This document shows, one piece after another, positions 35,910-45,654 of a stretch of 64,000 bases of DNA (the first letter of the stretch is position 1; each line of letters begins with the position of its first letter). Source of the stretch: Achromobacter pulmonis (GTDB lineage Bacteria > Pseudomonadota > Gammaproteobacteria > Burkholderiales > Burkholderiaceae_B). The DNA lies in the NCBI RefSeq assembly GCF_902859765.1, contig NZ_CADIJV010000011.1:81261-145260 (forward strand). The letters are read 5' to 3'. The notes below the pieces were generated by a model. That model searched no databases. It had not been told where the DNA came from and saw nothing but the letters and a program-made list of their open reading frames with translations. The position numbers were made by a program, and so were the translations under genes.

Positions 35910-35925
35910 TGTTTCACGTGAAACA
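35910..35925. promoter_or_regulatory. parS site 3 (perfect palindrome)
   Basis: TGTTTCACGTGAAACA, identical to site 1 and only 27 bases after site 2. Confidence 0.95.
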
Positions 35926-36035
35926 TCCGAGATATCAATCAGATCACCGTGTCCAAGACAGGTCATCAAAGGACCGCGAGTGCTTGCCAGACATAGAAAC
36001 CTTGTCTTCGCCCTACCCCTTGATGGAGCGCCCGA

Positions 36036-36051
36036 TGTTCCACGTGAAACA
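36036..36051. promoter_or_regulatory. parS site 4
   Basis: TGTTCCACGTGAAACA, same variant as site 2. Confidence 0.92.
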
Positions 36052-36136
36052 TCAGCATCAAGAGTGATACCTCTACGGTTGAGCAACGGTGTCTGATCGA
36101 GGGCGAAACCCCGGGGCAGCAATGAACCAACTGCGA

Positions 36137-36152
36137 TGTTTCACGTGGAACA
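36137..36152. promoter_or_regulatory. parS site 5
   Basis: TGTTTCACGTGGAACA, the reverse complement of the site 2 variant. Confidence 0.92.
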
Positions 36153-36330
36153 TACGAAGGGGCTATACCAACAGTTGCTTCCCTGTGCAAAAAAATCGAG
36201 AGCAGGCCCATCTATCTATCAACTCGGCAGAAAGATAGTCGTGCCGGTACGGGCCAATGCCACTTGCCGGGCAGAATGAACGCGAACACATACCTCTTAA
36301 TACCCTGGTTGAAGAGCTCAGCAAATGGGG

Positions 36331-36346
36331 TGTTTCAGGTGAAACA
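36331..36346. promoter_or_regulatory. Degenerate parS site 6
   Basis: TGTTTCAGGTGAAACA: both arms are perfect but the central CACGTG is CAGGTG. ParB affinity may be reduced. Confidence 0.6.
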
Positions 36347-36453
36347 CGTGGCACCGCCGGAACTGCCGGTACGGAGCAGAACCCAAGTCCGAAGAGCGGA
36401 CCAGGAGCCGCACCCTCATTCCAGAGCGATAGGCGTAGACACAACGACAAGAC

Positions 36454-36467
36454 GTTTCACGTGAAAC
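36454..36467. promoter_or_regulatory. parS-like site 7 (14-bp core)
   Basis: The core GTTTCACGTGAAAC is perfect; only the outermost T/A pair is changed (C and T). Confidence 0.8.
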
Positions 36468-36779
36468 TGAGAAATAAAGTGATGTTTTGCGCCCTACCCT
36501 ACCCCTACCCCCAAAAAAGATCTTTTTCCTCATGAAGATCCCACCGAATATCCCCTTGGTGCGCGATCCCGAGACTTCAGCCATTCGAGCATTTCCTGGC
36601 GGGGCGATGACCCACAACCGTCACTCAGCTGAAACATCGGCCGTCTATGAAAAGAGCCGCGCGAGAATTCCGGGAATACGCACAGGCGCCGTCGCACCGC
36701 CAATAAGTATGGGGCAACCGCATCGGCCTCAATCAAGACCGTCTTGCTAGATCAACACGGTCGTGATTTCCGTGACCAA

Positions 36780-37930
36780 TTTGTCCACATACCCTCGTGG
36801 CCAGAAATCTGGAATATGATTCGCACCCGTCGCGCAACCCTTGCCCCGTGAAACCGTATTGCCGGCGACTTATCAACAGTGACATTCACATGCCCGTTGG
36901 CGCCAGTTTCACGTGGAACAACTTTGGGGATAACTTGCCTGCGCGAGGGAGAACGCACCGGGCCGTATGACGGTATCTGGCCTCGCAACGTGCTGTCGCG
37001 ATAAATGCCCAGATCCAGGAAAACACACAAAAGCGCAACCCTGCCCAGGAGAAGCGTGCTCCGCCATGCCCGCGGGTGGTTCAACGCGGCGACCCGGATT
37101 GACGCTCCTGCGGCGGCCGCAACCCTTTGCGCAGCAGTGGACAAAAATGTGGATAAACCCGGACTATCGACCCGATAAGGAACTTCGGCGTGACGTTTCA
37201 GTCCAATCGCCGCCGGCCTTCATCCGAGGTTTATCCACACCCCGCCACGCGCCCGGAGATGCCGTTCTCCATGCCGGTAGCGTATCGGCAGCCCGCGCGA
37301 TTCCACTTTTATCTTGCCCGTGTCGGCCAGGTTATGCCATCGTCCTTTCGGACGAGGCATTTCGGCCAACCGCAAACATATCCGTCCGGCTGTGGAAAAC
37401 CTTGCAGCTCGAGCGGCTAGCCGCGTTCTGTCATGCTTGGATCTCGCCTTCAGACCTGCCACTGATCATGGCAGAAAATCTTCCGGTAATAATTGTTCGG
37501 TCCTGTTCCAAATGCGTTGCAACATGAATATCCCCATTTCTATCCACAGCTTGCGCACCCATCTTTCGGCTATCTCGGGTGTCAATCTGTGCATAACCGT
37601 GGTGGGGATATCTCTGTGAACAACCGGACTCGACAAGGCCGATGATCGGCTCAATCGCGCTCTCCGTACCACACGCCCCGGCCCAGCCAGCATCGCCGCG
37701 AACGGCAAGAAAAGAGGTAAGGGCCTGGATTTATTGGGAAAAATCCATGTTTCACCGGAAACCTATTGAGCCTGCTGGCCTCAAATCCCCTCGTCCGACC
37801 TGAGCCGGTCCATGAATACGCGCGGACATGAAAATGTGCAAAACCACTGCCACACCATGGCTTTGCTTCAATACTACGCACCGAAATCGCCGCGGCCAAA
37901 AATAATTATCCACAAACTTATCCAAGGTAA
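36780..37930. other. Candidate chromosomal origin (oriC) with DnaA boxes
   Basis: Gene-free DNA holding four perfect TTATNCACA DnaA boxes (37148-37156 reverse, 37231-37239 forward, 37588-37596 reverse, 37906-37914 forward) and several one-mismatch boxes (36781, 36870, 36925, 37391, 37540). An AT-rich stretch around 37898-37955 abuts the last box and could be the unwinding element. It lies upstream of mnmG beyond the parS cluster, like oriC next to gidA in E. coli. No protein-coding gene is supported anywhere in 35582-38072. A competing origin candidate is the rpmH-dnaA gap. Confidence 0.6.
36905..36920. promoter_or_regulatory. parS-like site 8
   Basis: AGTTTCACGTGGAACA, two differences from the perfect palindrome, at the inner edge of the DnaA-box region. 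Confidence 0.7.
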
Positions 37931-37995
37931 GAGAATAAGTTAGTGAACACTAACAGACGGTGAGGAAGCGGGAAATAATCATGGCCCAGATGAAA

Positions 37996-38028
37996 CAACG
38001 CCCCAGACCTTGCGGTTCTGGGGCGTTG
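37996..38028 (-). terminator. Terminator of the cold-shock gene
   Basis: A 14-bp stem with one bulge (37996-38009 with 38014-38028) and a 4-base loop, followed on the minus strand by TTTCAT. It lies 45 bases after the csp stop codon. The U-run is short. Confidence 0.7.
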
Positions 38029-38072
38029 CGGCCAGGCCTTGCCTGGCGGACGGGAAATTGGGATTTCCCGAT

Positions 38073-38279
38073 TTAGAGCGGGCGAATTTCGGCCGCTTGA
38101 GGTCCTTTCGGACCATCCTTGACTTCGAATTCGACTTCCTGCCCTTCGTTCAGGCTGCGATAGCCGCGGCCCTGGATGGCGGAAAAGTGTGCGAAAACAT
38201 CGGTACCGCCGGCGTCCGGCGTAATGAAACCGTAACCCTTGTCAGCGTTGAACCACTTAACTTTGCCCTTCTGAGCCAT
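38073..38279 (-). CDS. Cold-shock protein (CspA family)
   Basis: 68 residues, a single OB-fold cold-shock domain. RNP1 KGYGFI and RNP2 VFAHFSA nucleic-acid-binding motifs are intact. It acts as an RNA chaperone. GGAAA precedes the ATG, and the upstream region is long enough for the structured 5' leader common in this family. The gene is next to the origin region, so its copy number is high in growing cells. Confidence 0.96.
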   Translation of the reverse strand: MAQKGKVKWFNADKGYGFITPDAGGTDVFAHFSAIQGRGYRSLNEGQEVEFEVKDGPKGPQAAEIRPL

Positions 38280-38511
38280 TTTCCTAGCGTCCTGTAATTA
38301 ACGAGATGCAATGAATCAAGGACGCCGTGAGAACTGAACGACCGGTAGGGATACCTGCGTTGCTGCTGCGTTCTCGCATGCCGCAAAAAGCGGCGAACGA
38401 GTCCGCGCGCTGCTTGAATCAACTGCGGAACCAGCATACTCATCCCACATTACAGCGTCATATTGTTGTTTTCCCCAATGTCGTATTTTTCTGACTGGAA
38501 GCCCGATACCG

Positions 38512-39570
38512 CTACGCGGAATTTGCCTGGCGCCGCGCCAGCCACGCGTACAGGGGGCCGGTGACAAGCACCACGAACACCATGCGCGTCACGTGAAATG
38601 CGGTCACCACCGGCACGCCCAGCTGCAGCACCTTCGCCGTGATCGCCATCTCCGCAATCCCCCCAGGCGTGGTGCCCAGGATCAAGGTCGGTATGGGCGC
38701 GGCGGACCACAAAGAAAGCAAGGCGCCCAGGCCAAAGGCCAGCCCCATCGCCACCATGGTGAAGGCCGCCACCACTGCAATGAAGCGCGGCGCCGCGCGG
38801 AAGAAGTCGGGCCGGTAGCGGTCGCCCAGCGACCAGCCAATGAGCAATTGCCCGACCTTCGGCACATAGTCTGGCAATGCCGACAGCTCGATGCCGCATG
38901 CGGTCAACGTCATTGCAACCAGCATCGGACCCAGCACCCATGGATTGGGCCAGCGCAGCTTCAGGAAGCCCAGCCCGCCGACACTCGTCAACGCGACCAA
39001 CGCCGCCAGGCCGGCGGCATCCACCGTGCGTGGCCCCGGCACGGTCGGATCCAGCCCTGCCACTCCCCACCACTGAAAGATGAACGGTACCGTGACGACC
39101 ACCAGCAAGACACGCACGCTGTGCGCGGTGGCCACGCGATCGATACGGGCGCCGTGCCGCTCGGCCAGGCTGGCCATTTCGCTGGCGCCGCCAATCGCCG
39201 AGGCGAACCACGCGGTCTTGAAATCGGCGTCGGTGTAGCGTCGCAACAGCACCGTGCCAATGCACGCCAGCCCCAGTGCGAACAACATGCCGACAATGAT
39301 GGGACCGGCATTGCTGCCGATATGCCCGATCACCTGCGGCGTGAAATACAGGCCCAGCGAAGTCCCGATGACCCATTGCCCGGCGTTGCGCGCCGGCCGC
39401 GGACAGAAGGTGCCACCGCCAGCGATGCGCACCGCCGCCGTCAACAGCAGCGCCCCCAGCATCCACGGCAGGGGCATATGCGCCCATACCGCCAGCAACG
39501 CGCCAGCCAATGCGATCGCCAGTCCGGCCAGAATCCTGTACCCCATGTTTTGCGCCACGCCACCGCCCAC
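38512..39570 (-). CDS. AbrB-family membrane protein (putative ammonia monooxygenase-like transporter)
   Basis: 352 residues, about ten hydrophobic segments in two repeats, each beginning with a glycine-rich motif (MPLPWMLGALLLTAAVRI and WPNPWVLGPMLVAMTLTACG). This is the pattern of the AbrB membrane family, unrelated to the AbrB DNA-binding protein and often misnamed ammonia monooxygenase. The start is uncertain (39570 or 39546), without a strong binding site. Substrate unknown. It is divergent from the aminotransferase at 39661. Confidence 0.8.
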   Translation of the reverse strand: MGGGVAQNMGYRILAGLAIALAGALLAVWAHMPLPWMLGALLLTAAVRIAGGGTFCPRPARNAGQWVIGTSLGLYFTPQVIGHIGSNAGPIIVGMLFALGLACIGTVLLRRYTDADFKTAWFASAIGGASEMASLAERHGARIDRVATAHSVRVLLVVVTVPFIFQWWGVAGLDPTVPGPRTVDAAGLAALVALTSVGGLGFLKLRWPNPWVLGPMLVAMTLTACGIELSALPDYVPKVGQLLIGWSLGDRYRPDFFRAAPRFIAVVAAFTMVAMGLAFGLGALLSLWSAAPIPTLILGTTPGGIAEMAITAKVLQLGVPVVTAFHVTRMVFVVLVTGPLYAWLARRQANSA

Positions 39571-39660
39571 GCCATAAGCTCACGAGAATCCTGAATTATG
39601 AGTTAGTGGGATACTTACGAAAACTCTCGAGCACATACCGCGTTCCTTTTCGCGTCCACC

Positions 39661-40827
39661 ATGATCCGATCCAAACTTCCCGACGTCGGCACCACCATCT
39701 TCACCGTCATGAGCCGCCTGGCCATCGAGCACCAGGCCATCAACCTGGGCCAGGGCTTCCCTGACTTCGATCCTGATCCCGCCCTGTGCGCGCTGGTCAC
39801 CCAGGCCATGGCCGACGGTCATAACCAATATCCCTACATGCCCGGCGTGGCGCCGCTGCGCCAGGCCATCGCCGCCAAGGTGCAGGCCCTGTATGGCCAT
39901 GCCTATGATCCCGAAACCGAGATCACCGTGACCAGCGGCGCGACCGAAGCGCTGATGGCCACCGTGCTGGCCGCCGTCGGCAGCGGCGACGAAGTCGTCG
40001 TCATCGAGCCGTGCTACGACTCGTACCTGCCCGCCATCCGCCTGGCCGGCGGCACCGCCGTGCCGGTGCCGCTGCGCGCGCCCACCGCGGACGACCCGTA
40101 CTACCGCATCGACTGGCAGCGCGTTCGCGATGCCATCACGTCCAAGACCCGCCTGTTGATGCTGAACTTTCCGCACAATCCGACGGGCGCCGTGCTGGAC
40201 GATAGCGACCTGGATGCCCTCGAAGCCATCGTGCGCGATACCGGAGTGCTGCTGGTGTCGGACGAGGTCTATGAACACATCGTGTTCGACGGCAAGCCGC
40301 ATGCGAGCGTGGCACGCCGTCCGCTGCTGGCCGAGCATGCCTTCGTGATCTCGTCGTTCGGCAAGACCTACCACACCACCGGCTGGAAGATCGGGTACTG
40401 CTGCGCGCCGCGCCAGCTCAGTGCCGAGCTGCGCAAGGTGCACCAGTTCATGGTGTTCACGGTACCGTCGCCGATGCAGTTCGCGCTCGCCGAGTTCATG
40501 CGCGATCCCAAGCCCTACCTGACGCTGCCGGCCTTCTACCAAGCCAAGCGCGACCGCCTGGCGCAAGGCCTGGCCAAGACGCGTTTCAAGCCACTGCCCA
40601 GTCCCGGCACGTTCTTCCTGCTGGCCGATTACAGCGAGATCTCCAGACAGGGCGAAGCCGACTTCGCCCGCGATCTCACGGTGCGCCACGGCGTCACGGT
40701 GATTCCGGTTTCCGCTTTCTATCAAAGGCCCGATGCGGCCGAGTCGAATCACCGCATCGTGCGCTTCTGCTTCGCCAAGCAAGATGCCACGCTGGACGCG
40801 GCACTGGAACGGTTGGCGCGGGTCTGA
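39661..40827 (+). CDS. PLP-dependent aminotransferase, methionine aminotransferase (YbdL)-like
   Basis: 388 residues, class I fold-type I aminotransferase. INLGQGFPDFD at the N-terminus, NFPHNPTGAVL in the middle and the PLP lysine in SSFGKTYHTTGWKIGY match the YbdL group, which transaminates methionine and related amino acids with 2-oxoacids. The C-terminal Arg for the substrate carboxylate lies in NHRIVRFCFA. It stands alone, divergent from the AbrB-family gene and converging on the tct operon terminator. Confidence 0.9.
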   Translation: MIRSKLPDVGTTIFTVMSRLAIEHQAINLGQGFPDFDPDPALCALVTQAMADGHNQYPYMPGVAPLRQAIAAKVQALYGHAYDPETEITVTSGATEALMATVLAAVGSGDEVVVIEPCYDSYLPAIRLAGGTAVPVPLRAPTADDPYYRIDWQRVRDAITSKTRLLMLNFPHNPTGAVLDDSDLDALEAIVRDTGVLLVSDEVYEHIVFDGKPHASVARRPLLAEHAFVISSFGKTYHTTGWKIGYCCAPRQLSAELRKVHQFMVFTVPSPMQFALAEFMRDPKPYLTLPAFYQAKRDRLAQGLAKTRFKPLPSPGTFFLLADYSEISRQGEADFARDLTVRHGVTVIPVSAFYQRPDAAESNHRIVRFCFAKQDATLDAALERLARV

Positions 40828-40892
40828 CGGCAGGCATCACGCAGAGGAAAGCGTCCGCGCCTTCCTCGAATCAGCCGGGAATGGCCACGGCC

Positions 40893-40918
40893 AAAAAAAA
40901 GGAGCGCCGCAGCGCTCC
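40893..40918 (-). terminator. Rho-independent terminator of the tctCBA operon
   Basis: On the minus strand a 7-bp GC-rich stem (40912-40918 with 40901-40907) with a 4-base loop is followed by eight T (40893-40900). It lies 67 bases after the tctA stop. Confidence 0.85.
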
Positions 40919-40984
40919 TATGCAATAACCGGTGCGTCGCCCGATGCAGGCAGGCCCTGACGGGCGGGCCTGCACCGGCCAGCA

Positions 40985-42511
40985 TCACACCGATTCGGCG
41001 GCAATCTTCCTGGCCTTGCGCAAGCGGCGCAGAACCTGCGGCACCACGACCACCGAGGCCGCCGCCACCCACAACCCGATGGCGACCGGGCTGCCGAACA
41101 GCACCGAGACATTGCCGTCGGTGATCGACAAGGCGCGGCGCAGGTTCTGTTCCATCATGTCACCCAGCACCACGCCCAGTACCAGCGGCGCCATGGGCAC
41201 ACCGAACTTGCGCAGGAAATAACCCAGCGTACCGATGCCAGCCACCAACAGCAGATCGAAAGTGCCGGCGTTGATGGCATACACGCCGATATAGCTGATG
41301 CAAAGGATGCCCGGCACCATCAGCCAGCCCGGCACAGACAGCACCTTCGAGAACAGGCGCACCATCGGCACGTTCATGACGAACAGCAGCACGTTGGCGA
41401 CGAACAGCGAAGCGATCAGGCCCCACACCAGCTCCGGCTTGGTGTCGAACAACACCGGCCCCGGCGTGATGTTGTAGAGAGTCAGCGCCCCCATCATCAC
41501 CGCGGTCGTGCCCGATCCCGGCACGCCCAGCGTCAGCATCGGCACGAACGAGCCGATGGCCGACGACGTGGCGGCGGCTTCCGGAGCGACCAGCCCGCGC
41601 AAATCGCCCTTGCCGAACTTGGCATTCGGGTCCTTGGCCTCGATGATGCGCTTCTCTTGCGAATAGGCGACGGCCGCGGCAACACTGGCGCCCGCGCCAG
41701 GCAGCACGCCCACGCCGAAACCGACGAAGGCGCTGCGCACCACGCTCCACCAAGTGAACGCCAGTTCCTTCAGATTGAACAATTTGCGGCCACTGGACTT
41801 GACCTCGACACTCTGGCCCGCCGCCACTTTCTCGAGCATTTCCAGCATCTCGCTGACCGCGAACAGGGCGATCACCACCACCACGAAATCGATGCCATCG
41901 GCCAGATGCACGGAATCGAAGGTATAGCGGTATACGCCCGAGTTTGCGTCCACGCCGATCACCGAGATCGACAGGCCGATCATGGCCGCCAGCACGCCCT
42001 TGATCGGTTCCTTGCCAAGCAGGCTGGTCAGGCAGCAGAAGGCAAACACCATCAGCACGAAGTATTCGGCCGGACCGAAGGCCAGCGCCCACTTGGCCAG
42101 CAGCGGCGCCAGCAGGATGATGCCCACCACCGATACGATGGCGCCGAAGAACGCCGACCAGGCCGACAGGGACAGGGCCACATTGGCCAAGCCCTGGCGC
42201 GCCAGCGGATAACCGTCCAGCGTGGTCATGATGGCGCTGGCCTCGCCGGGCACATTCAGCAGGATCGAGGTGATGCGCCCGCCATACTCGGCGCCCACAT
42301 ATACGGCCGCCAGCAGAATCAGCGCGGTTTCGGGCGGCAGATTCATGGCGAAAGCGATCGGGATCAGCATCGCCACGCCGTTGATCGGCCCCAGACCCGG
42401 CAGTACCCCCACCATGGTGCCGAAGAACGAACCGATCGCCGCCACCAGGATGTTGGTCCAGGAAAACGCCACGCCGAAGCCGATCGACAGATGATCAAGA
42501 ATGCCGCTCAT
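40985..42511 (-). CDS. tctA: Tripartite tricarboxylate transporter large membrane subunit (TctA/BctA)
   Basis: 508 residues from MSGILDHLSIGFGVAF, with GGAG six bases upstream; longer frames overlap tctB improbably. About twelve transmembrane segments. Two glycine/proline-rich family signatures (GVLPGLGPINGVAMLIPIA and VLPGAGASVAAAVAYSQEK) define TctA. It forms the transport channel with TctB and the periplasmic TctC. The start overlaps the tctB stop by four bases. The operon resembles the bctCBA citrate transporter of B. pertussis. Confidence 0.95.
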   Translation of the reverse strand: MSGILDHLSIGFGVAFSWTNILVAAIGSFFGTMVGVLPGLGPINGVAMLIPIAFAMNLPPETALILLAAVYVGAEYGGRITSILLNVPGEASAIMTTLDGYPLARQGLANVALSLSAWSAFFGAIVSVVGIILLAPLLAKWALAFGPAEYFVLMVFAFCCLTSLLGKEPIKGVLAAMIGLSISVIGVDANSGVYRYTFDSVHLADGIDFVVVVIALFAVSEMLEMLEKVAAGQSVEVKSSGRKLFNLKELAFTWWSVVRSAFVGFGVGVLPGAGASVAAAVAYSQEKRIIEAKDPNAKFGKGDLRGLVAPEAAATSSAIGSFVPMLTLGVPGSGTTAVMMGALTLYNITPGPVLFDTKPELVWGLIASLFVANVLLFVMNVPMVRLFSKVLSVPGWLMVPGILCISYIGVYAINAGTFDLLLVAGIGTLGYFLRKFGVPMAPLVLGVVLGDMMEQNLRRALSITDGNVSVLFGSPVAIGLWVAAASVVVVPQVLRRLRKARKIAAESV

Positions 42512-42945
42512 ATCAGGTTCTCCAGCAGCCCGCCGGGCAGGACCACGTCCAGCACCTTGTCGAACAGGACGAAAAAGAAAGCGCTCATGACGATGCCGCC
42601 GATGGCGCACTTGGCCCAGCCGCCGCCGAACAGCCGGCCGACGAACACAGTCATCAACGCGGTCGCAATGACGAAACCGAGCCACTGGAACAGGAATGCG
42701 TAGGCGGTGGCGAACGCCACCATCAACACGATGCGGCTATTGGCCCCCGCGGGGTTCGGTTCGACCGCATTGCCGCCTTTGTAGGCCAGGCGCAGTCCGC
42801 ACAGGCCGATGATCAGCGCCAGCAGCAGCGGGAAGGCGCGCGGGCCCACCGGCTCATAGGCGAACGGCGCTTCGATGCCCCATCCCGCCCAGGTCATGAA
42901 GGCAGCCAGCGCAAGCGCCGCGATGCCCAGAGTTCGATCGTTCAT
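42508..42945 (-). CDS. tctB: Tripartite tricarboxylate transporter small membrane subunit (TctB/BctB)
   Basis: 145 residues with four transmembrane segments (about 6-20, 34-52, 72-95, 112-135). The first includes the PVGPRAFPLLLAL region conserved in TctB proteins. It lies between tctC and tctA and ends overlapping tctA by ATGA. Confidence 0.93.
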   Translation of the reverse strand: MNDRTLGIAALALAAFMTWAGWGIEAPFAYEPVGPRAFPLLLALIIGLCGLRLAYKGGNAVEPNPAGANSRIVLMVAFATAYAFLFQWLGFVIATALMTVFVGRLFGGGWAKCAIGGIVMSAFFFVLFDKVLDVVLPGGLLENLI

Positions 42946-43061
42946 GATCAGCTTTCCGTTGGTAGAGAGACCGCGCGGCGCGCGCCTGTCCTGGCCGCCG
43001 GCAGCGGCCGGCGGCGCGGGATGCGGGCACGCCCGCGCGATCGGAAGGCAAGCCTCGCGGC

Positions 43062-44060
43062 TTATTTCTTGATCAGGCCGAAGCTATCGGCCAATTCGGC
43101 GTACTTCTTGACCTGATCCTTCACGTAGGCGTCCAGCTCCGGGCCGGTCTTGTTGAAGGGGAACAGGCCCTGCTGCTCGCGCAACTTGGCGAACTCGGGC
43201 GCGGCGCCGACGCGGTTGAAGGCGTCGACCCAGAACTGGTAATCGGCGTCCGACACCTTGGGACCGACGTAGAACCCGCGAATGATGGGCCAGACGATGT
43301 CGTAACCCTGTTCCTTCGCAGTCGGCACGGTGCCCAGCTTGCCCGGCAGGCGTTGGTCGTTGAACACCGCCAGCACCCGGATGGGAGCGCCGCCCTCGAG
43401 CATGGTGAAGGCCTCGGCGGCATCGCCCATATAAGCCTGGATATGGCCACCGCGCAGCGCCGTCACGGCCTCGCCGCCGCCTTCGAAGGCAACGAAGCGC
43501 ATCTTCTTGAAGTCCACGCCTGCCGCCTTGGCGGTCAGCGCGGCCTTCATCCAGTCCTGGCTGCCGACGGTGCCGCCAGCACCCAGCACGATCTTGGTCG
43601 GATCCTGCTTGAAGGCTTCCATCAGGCCCTTCAGGTCGGTGTACGGCGAATCATTGCGCACCACCGCCACGCCATAGTCGGTGCCGATGGCGGCCAGCCA
43701 GCGCACGTCGTTGACGTTGTATTTGCCGAATTTGCCCTGCGCCAGATTCAACAGCGATCCGCCCGAGAACGCGACGATGGTGCCGGGCTCGTTGGGATGC
43801 TGCGCCACGATGTTGTTGTAGGCCACGGCGCCAATGCCGCCGGGCATATAGACGATGCGCATGGCGCTCTTGAGCGCCCCGCTCTGCTTCAGGCCCTCCG
43901 TGGCCAGGCGGCAGGTCAGGTCGAAACCGCCACCAGGCTGGGCCGGCGCGATGCATTCCGGCCGGCGCGGTTCATCGGCGGCATGGGCGGCGCCCAGGGA
44001 CAGGGTGATCGCGCCGAGCGCCGCGACAGCGGCCAGGCGCAGCTTGAGGCTGGTCTGCAT
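43062..44060 (-). CDS. tctC: Tripartite tricarboxylate transporter periplasmic receptor (TctC/BctC)
   Basis: 332 residues with a signal peptide (LGAITLSLGAAHAA, cleavage near 28). The mature protein shows TctC/Bug features: CIAPAQPGGGFDLTCRL and MPGGIGAVAYNNI. It binds a tricarboxylate such as citrate and passes it to TctAB; in B. pertussis the homologous BctC also takes part in signalling to the BctDE two-component system. Followed by tctB and preceded by the sensor kinase. Confidence 0.93.
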   Translation of the reverse strand: MQTSLKLRLAAVAALGAITLSLGAAHAADEPRRPECIAPAQPGGGFDLTCRLATEGLKQSGALKSAMRIVYMPGGIGAVAYNNIVAQHPNEPGTIVAFSGGSLLNLAQGKFGKYNVNDVRWLAAIGTDYGVAVVRNDSPYTDLKGLMEAFKQDPTKIVLGAGGTVGSQDWMKAALTAKAAGVDFKKMRFVAFEGGGEAVTALRGGHIQAYMGDAAEAFTMLEGGAPIRVLAVFNDQRLPGKLGTVPTAKEQGYDIVWPIIRGFYVGPKVSDADYQFWVDAFNRVGAAPEFAKLREQQGLFPFNKTGPELDAYVKDQVKKYAELADSFGLIKK

Positions 44061-44169
44061 TCTTGCGTCTCCGAATTTATAGGTCTAGGCAGGGCTGGCG
44101 ATCAGGGTATGCCACCCGATCCAGGCCTTGCGGACGTAACCGTACAAAATCGAAGCTTTCCAAACCCTT

Positions 44170-45654
44170 TCAAAAACCGCTATTTTTTTGATGCGGCGCA
44201 GCATCCGCTGACGTTTCCAGGGAAAACACCAGCGCGGCGCGCAAGCCCGGCAGGGGCACGCGGTTTTCCAGCACGAGCCGGGCGCCCAGCAGTTCGGCAA
44301 TGGTACCGACGATGGCCAGCCCGAGGCCGGCGCCAGGCTTGTTCTTGCCGGCGGCCCCCCGGCGAAAGCGGATGCCGGCCCGGGCGATATCCTCGACCGA
44401 CATGCCCGGCCCGCTGTCCTCCACCGCCAGCCAGGCCTGGCCGTCAGCGGCCCGCACCTCCACGGTGACCACACCACCGGGGGCGGTGTAACGGATGGCG
44501 TTGTCGACCAGATTGCTGAGCGCCTCGCGCAACTGCCAGTCGACGCCCGGGACCACGACCGGGTCATCGCCGGCGTCCAGGCCGATGTCGATCTGCCGCG
44601 CGCGGGCGGTGGGCAGCAGGCTGCGGATGACCCCATCGGCCAGGTCTGCCAGGTCGACCGGCTCGGCCGCCAGGCCGCCTTCGGCCAGCGAAGCGTCTTT
44701 TGCGCGCGCCAGGGCCAGCATCTGGTTGGTGGTGCGTACCGCCCTGTCCAAGCCCTCCTGCATCGCCAGAAGGGCTGTACGGACCTCCTGGGGGCATGTT
44801 TCGCGCAAGGCATAGGCGGTCTGGGTCCGCAAAACCGACAATGGCGTGCGCAATTGGTGCGAGGCGTCGTCCAGGAACTGGCTCTGGACCCTCGCCTGGG
44901 CCGCGTAGCGGGCCATGTGGAGGTTTACGGCGGCGACCAGGGGTAGGACCTCACCAGGCATCTCGGACGCGCTGACGGGGCTTAAATCGTCCGCGGAACG
45001 CCCTTCCACTTCCTGGCGCAGCCGCTCGAGGGGACGCAGGGCCATGAAAACCCCCAGGACGATCACCAGCACGCTGATCAGGATCACGGCCAGATCGCGC
45101 TCGACCGAGCGCAGCAGCACCAGGTGCAGGAAGGCCTGGCGGCTTTCCAGACCCTCGGCGACCTGGACGATAACCCGTCCCCCTTTGTTCGCGTATAGCG
45201 GGGGATCCATGGCCCGGGCCAGGGCCGCAACCCGTACCGGCGCGCCCTGGTAGGTGGCGTAGAAAAACTGCGGCTCGCCCGAGACCAGCGGCTGGGCCGG
45301 CATGGGCAGCCCGGGATGGCCGATTTCGGCCAGCCCATCCTCGGTGGCGACCCGGTAGAACACGCTGCCATTGGCCGTCAGCTCGAAGAATTCCAGCATC
45401 AGGTACGGCTGCTCCATGGCTAATCCACCGCTGGCTGTGGATATGTTGTGGTCGATCGCGCGCAGCGCGCCGGCAAGCGAGCGGTCGTAGGCCATGTCGA
45501 CCTGGTTGCGCAGTTGGTGGTTGGACAACCACAGGGCGCCCATCATCACCAGAACCAGCGTCGGAATCAGCCACCACAGCAACTGCGTCTTCAAGGTGCG
45601 GTTGCGTTTTTTTTTCCTGGAAACCGGGGTTTTTTCCGGAAAACTAGTTGTCAA
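44170..45654 (-). CDS. tctE: Sensor histidine kinase of the tricarboxylate system (TctE/BctE)
   Basis: About 494 residues. No ATG or GTG suits the N-terminus; TTG at 45654 with GGAG eight bases upstream, overlapping the regulator stop by 11 bases, is proposed. Two transmembrane segments (about 25-45 and 190-212) flank a periplasmic sensor domain. The phosphoacceptor His is in DDASHQLRTPLSVL, the N box is NLVDNAIRYT, and the G boxes are VEDSGPGMS and GAGLGLAIVG. A run of nine A (45607-45615, complement) falls near the start and could slip. Confidence 0.9.
   Translation of the reverse strand: MTTSFPEKTPVSRKKKRNRTLKTQLLWWLIPTLVLVMMGALWLSNHQLRNQVDMAYDRSLAGALRAIDHNISTASGGLAMEQPYLMLEFFELTANGSVFYRVATEDGLAEIGHPGLPMPAQPLVSGEPQFFYATYQGAPVRVAALARAMDPPLYANKGGRVIVQVAEGLESRQAFLHLVLLRSVERDLAVILISVLVIVLGVFMALRPLERLRQEVEGRSADDLSPVSASEMPGEVLPLVAAVNLHMARYAAQARVQSQFLDDASHQLRTPLSVLRTQTAYALRETCPQEVRTALLAMQEGLDRAVRTTNQMLALARAKDASLAEGGLAAEPVDLADLADGVIRSLLPTARARQIDIGLDAGDDPVVVPGVDWQLREALSNLVDNAIRYTAPGGVVTVEVRAADGQAWLAVEDSGPGMSVEDIARAGIRFRRGAAGKNKPGAGLGLAIVGTIAELLGARLVLENRVPLPGLRAALVFSLETSADAAPHQKNSGF

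Noticed and set aside
37748-37763. TGTTTCACCGGAAACC as a further parS
   Set aside because: Three positions differ from the palindrome, including the essential central CG, so binding is doubtful.
38587-38599. parS-like half site inside the AbrB-family gene
   Set aside because: Only one arm (CACGTGAAA) matches; expected by chance in coding DNA.
41657-42703. Plus-strand frame opposite tctA
   Set aside because: Its sequence is typical antisense composition (HQH-rich), and tctA on the other strand is unmistakable.
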